A DNA stretch of 9,958 bases, from the NCBI GenBank assembly GCA_029007575.1, contig JAQXIB010000221.1, positions 1 to 9,958 on the forward strand, given 5' to 3'. The position numbers and the translations under genes were made by a program. The first letter of the stretch is position 1, and the number at the start of each line of letters is the position of its first letter. This DNA is from Clostridiales bacterium (GTDB lineage: Bacteria; Bacillota; Clostridia; Oscillospirales; Ruminococcaceae). The notes under the pieces are model-generated. The model was not told the origin of the DNA. It made no database searches and saw nothing but the letters and a program-made list of their open reading frames with translations. Below, in pieces: positions 6,300-9,958 of this stretch.

Positions 6300-6977
6300 A
6301 TGAAAGTGGCAGTTGTCGGAGGCGGCAAGGTCGGATATTATTTAGTAAAAACGCTGATGGAACACGGACACGAACCGATGATTATTGAAGAGGATAAAGA
6401 AACTTGCAGTTATATTGCAAATGATTTGGATATTCCTACGATCTGTGGTGACGGGACTACAATCGAAGCGTTGGAAAGCGCCGGAGTAGAGGAGTGTGAC
6501 GCCTTTGTCAGTGTCACCGGTAAGGATGAAGACAATTTAATAGCATGTCAATTGGCAAAAAGAAAGTTTCATGTCAGACGTACCGTTGCAAAAGTGAATA
6601 ATCCCAAAAATCTTTCGGTGATGATGCAATTGGGCATCGACATTGCAGTGAGCAGCACGGATAATATCGCCAAGCTGATCGAACGGGAAGTAGACACTAC
6701 GGCAATTAAACAGATCGTCAGTATCAATCAAGGTCAATCTTCTATCAGCGAAATTTTGCTTCCGGATCATTATAAATTGGACGGGAAAACGTTGTCGGAA
6801 ATCAAGATTCCGAATGATGCCATCGTCATATCTATTATCAGAAACAAAATGACGATTATTCCCAGAGGTAATACCGAACTGAAAAGCAATGATAAAATAT
6901 TGATTCTTTCCACCAATGAAGCAGTTCATAATTTGAAATCGATCCTGAAATTGCCGGATCAAGTTTCTTTGCGTTAA
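6300..6977 (+). CDS. TrkA/KtrA-type RCK potassium-uptake regulatory protein (second copy)
   Basis: Second RCK protein, 225 residues from ATG 6300. RCK_N has GGGKVG (7-12), an acidic second-strand end (IIEED, Glu30-Asp32) and CGDGTT (49-54), which contacts the nucleotide in the family. RCK_C covers about residues 138-215, with the usual LDGKTLSEI and GNTELKSNDKILIL segments. ATG 6300 gives the standard MKVAVVGGGKVG beginning and lies 13 nt after AGAAAGG (6280-6286). An in-frame ATG at 6288 would sit only 1 nt from that site and would add four residues. It is a clear paralogue of the upstream protein but more canonical. The two may form mixed rings or control separate channels, as suggested for paired genes such as ceoB/ceoC. 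The transporter subunit must be encoded elsewhere. No terminator is visible before the next promoter at 7007. Confidence 0.9.
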   Translation: MKVAVVGGGKVGYYLVKTLMEHGHEPMIIEEDKETCSYIANDLDIPTICGDGTTIEALESAGVEECDAFVSVTGKDEDNLIACQLAKRKFHVRRTVAKVNNPKNLSVMMQLGIDIAVSSTDNIAKLIEREVDTTAIKQIVSINQGQSSISEILLPDHYKLDGKTLSEIKIPNDAIVISIIRNKMTIIPRGNTELKSNDKILILSTNEAVHNLKSILKLPDQVSLR

Positions 6978-7006
6978 TGGTCTGGAATATTTTTGTTATA
7001 AAGGTA

Positions 7007-7035
7007 TTGACAAATGGAAAATAATGTGCTTTAAT
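7007..7035 (+). promoter_or_regulatory. Sigma-A promoter of the tryptophan transport operon
   Basis: It has a perfect -35 TTGACA (7007-7012), a 17-bp spacer and -10 TTTAAT (7030-7035, five of six), with the extended -10 TG at 7027-7028. The start point should be near 7041, just ahead of the T-box stem I. Such a strong promoter fits control by premature termination downstream rather than at initiation. Confidence 0.85.
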
Positions 7036-7040
7036 ATTAT

Positions 7041-7306
7041 TAAACCGATGAAGAGGAGATAAAACCGGTTACGAGCTTACAGAGAGTCGGGGAGGCTGGA
7101 ATCCCGGCAGAAAACGGATCGGACAAATGGACCTCGGAGGGCACGGTGAAAAGCCAAGGCTTAGTATTCGTTGACGTACGCCTACGTTACAGGGCAAGAA
7201 ATGTGTTGGCATTTCGATGAGGTGGCTGTGATTTTTTATTACGGCAATCAAGGTGGTACCGCAGGAAATTTACGCCTGTCCTTGTTTAAGGACAGGCGTT
7301 TTTTGT
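7041..7306 (+). promoter_or_regulatory. Tryptophan T-box riboswitch (tRNA-sensing leader)
   Basis: T-box RNAs read the charging state of one tRNA. Stem I closes with ACCG/CGGT (7044-7047 with 7144-7147) and GAGG/CCTC (7053-7056 with 7132-7135). Above the specifier loop, CCGGTT (7065-7070) pairs with GATCGG (7117-7122). The loop's 3' side reads ACAAATGGA; the triplet before the last unpaired purine is TGG at 7128-7130, a tryptophan codon. AGAGA (7081-7085) fits the AGNGA bulge, below a distal hairpin (7086-7092 with 7102-7108). A further hairpin (7173-7178 with 7183-7188) lies in the linker. The T-box proper is 7250-7265: AAGG (7250-7253) pairs with CCTT (7280-7283), the seven-base bulge TGGTACC (7254-7260) receives the tRNA acceptor end, and GCAGG (7261-7265) pairs with CCTGT (7275-7279). 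That antiterminator excludes the terminator below. The trpXYZ genes downstream fit the Trp reading. Confidence 0.95.
7272..7304 (+). terminator. T-box regulated intrinsic terminator
   Basis: A perfect 12-bp stem (7272-7283 with 7288-7299) has the tetraloop GTTT and six T residues (7299-7304). The 5' arm is shared with the T-box antiterminator, so only one of the two structures can form. When tRNA-Trp is charged the terminator should win and transcription of the transporter should stop. Confidence 0.95.
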
Positions 7307-7367
7307 TTGTGTATGAATGATGTCTTCATCGTATTCCGACGGAATAATAAGAGAGGAGAGTGTTGTT

Positions 7368-7472
7368 ATGAAACTGTTTGCGGCTCACAAAAGCGGAAAA
7401 TTTCGTAACAATGATTTTGATAAAGCAAGAGAGAAATATTGGCGTCGATGGTCACAACCGGATTTTATATGA
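7368..7472 (+). CDS. 34-codon small ORF with two tryptophan codons (leader peptide or small protein)
   Basis: ATG 7368 to TGA 7470-7472, 34 residues, net positive (nine Lys/Arg against four Asp/Glu), with no membrane segment. The Shine-Dalgarno is one of the best in the window: AGAGGAGAG, with AGGAG at 7354-7358, 9 nt before the ATG. Residues 24-28 read YWRRW, giving two tryptophan codons (7440-7442 and 7449-7451) close to the stop. It lies between the T-box terminator and trpX, so it is transcribed only when the riboswitch allows. Placement and Trp codons suggest a tryptophan-sensing leader peptide. However, no second terminator follows, so any effect would have to be on translation or mRNA stability. 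It may instead be a small protein of the transport system or a remnant. I know of no homologue. Confidence 0.45.
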   Translation: MKLFAAHKSGKFRNNDFDKAREKYWRRWSQPDFI

Positions 7473-7494
7473 ATAATATTATATTAACAATATC

Positions 7495-7516
7495 GCAGAA
7501 TATTCTGCTTTCAGAA
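7495..7516 (+). repeat. Perfect 14-bp palindrome and competing hairpin before trpX
   Basis: GCAGAATATTCTGC (7495-7508) is a perfect palindrome and can form a 5-bp hairpin with loop ATAT. Its right-hand TTCTG (7503-7507) can instead pair with a second CAGAA at 7512-7516 (loop CTTT), which runs into the trpX ribosome site GAAAGGA (7514-7520). The two structures are mutually exclusive. It could be a small translational switch or a DNA operator. Confidence 0.35.
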
Positions 7517-7529
7517 AGGAAAATAAAAA

Positions 7530-8498
7530 ATGAAAAAGATCATTTCTATTATATTAACTGCATTAATGACTGTAATGTTATTTGCCGGATGCGGCGATCA
7601 ACAAGAAGATACCGGAAAATTCCAAATCGGCATCGTACAGATTGTGGAACATACTTCTTTAAATACAATTCGTGAAACAATGGTGGAAGAACTGACAACG
7701 CTTGGAATCGGTGACAAAGTGGAAATCGACTATAAAAACGCAAGCGGTGATCAGAACAATCTGAATACCATTTGCCAAAAATTTGCTTCTGATAAAAAAG
7801 ATTTGATCGTTGCCATTGCTACTCCGTCCGCACAGGCGGCAGTCAACGCGACAGAAGACATCCCGGTCGTTTTCTCAGCGGTAACCGATCCGGTCGCAGC
7901 CGGTCTGCTGTCCGATTTGGAAAAACCGAACGCCAATGCGACCGGTACCTCGGATTATGTTGATGCCGAAAAAATTCTGGATTTGGCGCTGAAAATTACT
8001 CCCGACATTAAAACGATCGGTTTTATTTACAGCTCCAGTGAAGCTAATTCCAAAGTTGTTATTGAAAAAGCAAAATCTTATGTTACTTCAAAAGGCTTGA
8101 AATATGAGGAAATTGCCGTCACTAACTTGTCGGAAGTACAGCAGGCAGGAATCTCCTTGTCCGGTAAGGTGGACGCCATGTTTGCTCCGATCGATAACAC
8201 GATCGCATCGGCAATGGATGTGCTTTCCGAGGTTTGCGTGGAAAAGAAAGTTCCGTTCTATGTTTCAGCGGATTCTATGGTGGCAGACGGCGGATTCGCT
8301 ACCGAAGGAATCGACTATGTTGATTTGGGAAAAGAAACTGCCGCGATTATCAAACAAATCTATGACGGCAAAAAAGTAGGCGACATTCCGGTCGTAATTT
8401 TGAAAGATACCAAAACCTATATCAATAAGACGATTGCCGGAAAAATCGGTATCACGATTCCGGCAGATATTGCCAGCAAAGCTGAATTTTTCGAATAA
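7530..8498 (+). CDS. trpX: Tryptophan ABC transporter substrate-binding lipoprotein
   Basis: Binding protein of the ABC_sub_bind family (PF04392, COG2984), 322 residues, which captures the substrate outside the membrane and delivers it to the permease. A lipoprotein signal peptide ends in the lipobox LFAGC with Cys21 as the lipidated residue. The mature part has the family's two-lobed periplasmic-binding fold, with FQIGIVQIVEHTSLNTI (31-47), a segment TPSAQAAVNATEDIPVVF near 98-115 and the hinge region around SADSMV (about 248-253). ATG 7530 is preceded by GAAAGGA, 9 nt away. Substrate identity comes from context: the leader is a tryptophan T-box, and homologous trpXYZ operons under T-box control are predicted tryptophan importers in Firmicutes. 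The protein contains no tryptophan at all, which fits a protein needed when tryptophan is short. The family is certain; the substrate is well supported but inferred. Confidence 0.88.
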   Translation: MKKIISIILTALMTVMLFAGCGDQQEDTGKFQIGIVQIVEHTSLNTIRETMVEELTTLGIGDKVEIDYKNASGDQNNLNTICQKFASDKKDLIVAIATPSAQAAVNATEDIPVVFSAVTDPVAAGLLSDLEKPNANATGTSDYVDAEKILDLALKITPDIKTIGFIYSSSEANSKVVIEKAKSYVTSKGLKYEEIAVTNLSEVQQAGISLSGKVDAMFAPIDNTIASAMDVLSEVCVEKKVPFYVSADSMVADGGFATEGIDYVDLGKETAAIIKQIYDGKKVGDIPVVILKDTKTYINKTIAGKIGITIPADIASKAEFFE

Positions 8499-8525
8499 AC
8501 AAACAGAAAACAGAAAGGCCGGAGG

Positions 8526-9509
8526 ATGATGGGAAATTTCGGGGATATTTTACAAAACGCGACTACGCTGGGATTAATATACGGATTAATGGCGATCGGG
8601 CTGTTTATTTCATATCGGATCCTGGATGTTGCTGATTTGACGGTAGACAGCAGCTTTACGCTGGGCGCCGCAACTTCTGCCATTTTCACCATTAACGGTA
8701 AGCCGTTGCTTGGCGTGATTATGGCGATTCTGGCAGGAATGTGTGCCGGCTTGGTCACCGCGTTTTTGCAGACCAAGTTAAAAATCAATCCCATCCTTGC
8801 GGGTATTTTAACCATGACGGGACTTTATTCCATCAACCTCTGGGTGATGAAAAAAACACCGAATTTATCTTTAATGCGGCTGAAGACGATCTTCACTCCT
8901 TTGGAAAATTTAGTCGGAAAGAAATTGGCATATTTTCTCATCAGTTTGTTTCTCGTTGCTTTGGTTTCGGTGCTGATCCTGCTCTTTTTCAAAACTCATA
9001 TCGGTCTTGCCATTCGCGCGACGGGGGATAACGAGGATATGGTCCGTTCCTCTTCCGTGAATGTGGATGTGATGAAGATGATCGCGCTTGCTTTGGCGAA
9101 CGGCATTGTGGCGTTAAGCGGTGCGACCTTGGCACAATATCAGCATTCGGCGGACATCGGCATGGGAACCGGTATTGTGATCATGGGATTGGCTTCTTTG
9201 GTGATTGGTGAAGTTGTGGTCGGCAGAAAGCATTTGGCGCAGAATTTAATTGCGGTTGTGGTCGGTTCCATTCTGTATCGGATTATCTTTGCACTGGTCA
9301 TGGAACTGGGTATCTCGGCATCTGACATCAAACTCATGTCTGCTATTATCATGATCCTGTCGATTTCCTATCCGGTGATCGTGCAAAAAGTAAAATATTT
9401 GCGTCAAAAGCAACTGGCAAAGAAAATAGATATTACAAATATATGCTGTTCGGGAGAGGGAGGCAATGGAAAGTATGTTGGATCTGATTCAAATAACCAA
9501 AATATTTAA
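8526..9509 (+). CDS. trpY: Tryptophan ABC transporter permease
   Basis: Inner-membrane permease of the BPD_transp_2 type (PF02653, COG4120), 327 residues, forming the channel for the TrpX-delivered substrate. Hydrophobic segments lie near residues 12-30, 43-57, 61-80, 88-107, 135-155, 184-203, 213-232, 238-258 and 268-288. The segment GLAIRATGDNEDM (160-172) is the cytoplasmic coupling-helix motif that docks on the ATPase. The start is ATG 8526 or the adjacent ATG 8529. GAAAGG (8513-8518) is 7 nt before 8526, and GGAGG ends directly at it. The gap to trpX is 27 nt. The last 44 nt overlap trpZ, and the tail from about residue 303 has no membrane character and looks like incidental read-out of the overlap. 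Only one tryptophan (Trp106) is present. Confidence 0.9.
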   Translation: MMGNFGDILQNATTLGLIYGLMAIGLFISYRILDVADLTVDSSFTLGAATSAIFTINGKPLLGVIMAILAGMCAGLVTAFLQTKLKINPILAGILTMTGLYSINLWVMKKTPNLSLMRLKTIFTPLENLVGKKLAYFLISLFLVALVSVLILLFFKTHIGLAIRATGDNEDMVRSSSVNVDVMKMIALALANGIVALSGATLAQYQHSADIGMGTGIVIMGLASLVIGEVVVGRKHLAQNLIAVVVGSILYRIIFALVMELGISASDIKLMSAIIMILSISYPVIVQKVKYLRQKQLAKKIDITNICCSGEGGNGKYVGSDSNNQNI

Positions 9510-9958
9510 CAAAGGCACCTTAAACGAAAAGACAGCGTTAGATGACGTCAGTCTACACTTGAATGACGGTGATTTCACTACCATTATCGGAGGAAACGGG
9601 GCAGGAAAGTCTACTCTGTTAAATGCGATCGCCGGTTCTTTCACTGTGGATAAGGGAAGAATTTTCTTAGACGGCACCGATATCACCTTTTTGCAGGAGC
9701 ATAAGCGCGCGAAAAATATCGGTAGACTTTTTCAGGACCCGTTAAAAGGGACAGCGCCAAACATGACGATTGAAGAAAATATGGCGCTGGCATACGGCAG
9801 AGGACAAAAAAAGTCGGCAGGTATCGGTATCAGCAAGGCACAGCGCGATTTGTTTCGGGAAAAGTTGAGCGAATTGAATCTAGGGCTGGAAGATCGGATG
9901 AAAAGCAAAATGGGGTTATTATCCGGCGGTCAGCGGCAGGCCGTGACGTTATTGATGG
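9466..9958 (+). CDS. trpZ: Tryptophan ABC transporter ATP-binding protein (right-truncated)
   Basis: ABC ATPase (COG1101 type) that powers uptake from the cytoplasmic face. The 164 residues seen run to the edge without a stop; a full protein would be about 250-260. Counting from ATG 9466, Walker A is GGNGAGKST (42-50, Lys48), the Q-loop is LFQDP (Gln90) and the signature LSGGQ is at 152-156. Walker B and the switch histidine would lie beyond the window. Two in-frame starts compete. ATG 9466 is 9 nt after GGGAG (9452-9456) but only 2 nt after GAGGGAGG. ATG 9475 is 11 nt after the latter and gives the more family-like beginning MLDLIQITK. Either start lies inside the trpY gene, so translation is probably coupled. 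The segment NEKTALDDVSLHLNDGDF before Walker A is typical of this subfamily. The visible part has no tryptophan. Confidence 0.92.
   Translation, partial: MESMLDLIQITKIFNKGTLNEKTALDDVSLHLNDGDFTTIIGGNGAGKSTLLNAIAGSFTVDKGRIFLDGTDITFLQEHKRAKNIGRLFQDPLKGTAPNMTIEENMALAYGRGQKKSAGIGISKAQRDLFREKLSELNLGLEDRMKSKMGLLSGGQRQAVTLLM

Noticed and set aside
7272..7367. SAM, lysine or other metabolite riboswitch before the transporter
   Set aside because: The T-box antiterminator bulge, AGNGA motif, specifier loop and shared-arm terminator explain the leader fully.
7439..7675. 78-residue plus-strand frame overlapping the small ORF end and the trpX start
   Set aside because: It is out of frame with trpX, has no ribosome site and reads through the lipoprotein signal region; it is a shadow frame.
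1..9958. Mobile element, CRISPR array, tRNA or rRNA gene
   Set aside because: No transposase, integrase, toxin-antitoxin pair, spaced repeats, cloverleaf or rRNA sequence was recognised on either strand.

Overview
The window looks like a piece of chromosome from a low-to-moderate GC Firmicute, most likely a member of the Clostridia. The reasons are a T-box riboswitch, purine-rich Shine-Dalgarno sites before nearly every gene, some TTG/GTG starts, sigma-A type promoters with extended -10 elements, and the DapL route to diaminopimelate. Nothing mobile (insertion sequence, integrase, att site, CRISPR) was seen. The genus cannot be told from the sequence alone.

Layout. (1) Bases 1-801 hold the C-terminal glutaminase half of CTP synthase (pyrG, cut by the left edge), followed by dapL (857-2038) and a strong intrinsic terminator. 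(2) A strong sigma-A promoter and a roughly 210-nt leader with repeated GTAAG motifs precede a two-gene envelope unit: a GT4 glycosyltransferase resembling glycolipid synthases of the LafB/CpoA kind (2353-3426), and an overlapping multi-pass membrane protein of the LPG-synthase transmembrane/flippase-like family with a TTG start (3383-4456). (3) A long hairpin separates these from a convergent gene (4510-5364, minus strand). That gene encodes a membrane-anchored LytR-CpsA-Psr-like protein that appears to have lost both signature arginines. (4) Divergent from it are two consecutive TrkA/KtrA-type RCK proteins (5591-6214 and 6300-6977), with no potassium channel subunit in the window. (5) The last third is a tryptophan-uptake operon: sigma-A promoter, T-box riboswitch with a UGG specifier and a complete terminator/antiterminator pair, a 34-codon small ORF carrying two Trp codons, then trpX (lipoprotein binding protein), trpY (permease) and trpZ (ATPase, cut by the right edge).

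How it works together. The right-hand operon reads as a scavenging system. Uncharged tRNA-Trp should stabilise the antiterminator and switch on an ABC importer whose visible subunits contain almost no tryptophan (none in TrpX, one in TrpY, none in the visible part of TrpZ). The small tryptophan-containing ORF between the T-box and trpX is the least explained element. It could add a second, translation-based layer of tryptophan sensing or encode a small protein. The middle part (glycolipid glycosyltransferase, flippase-like protein, degenerate LCP protein) concerns the cell envelope. The remaining genes are housekeeping (nucleotide synthesis, lysine/cell-wall precursor synthesis, potassium homeostasis).
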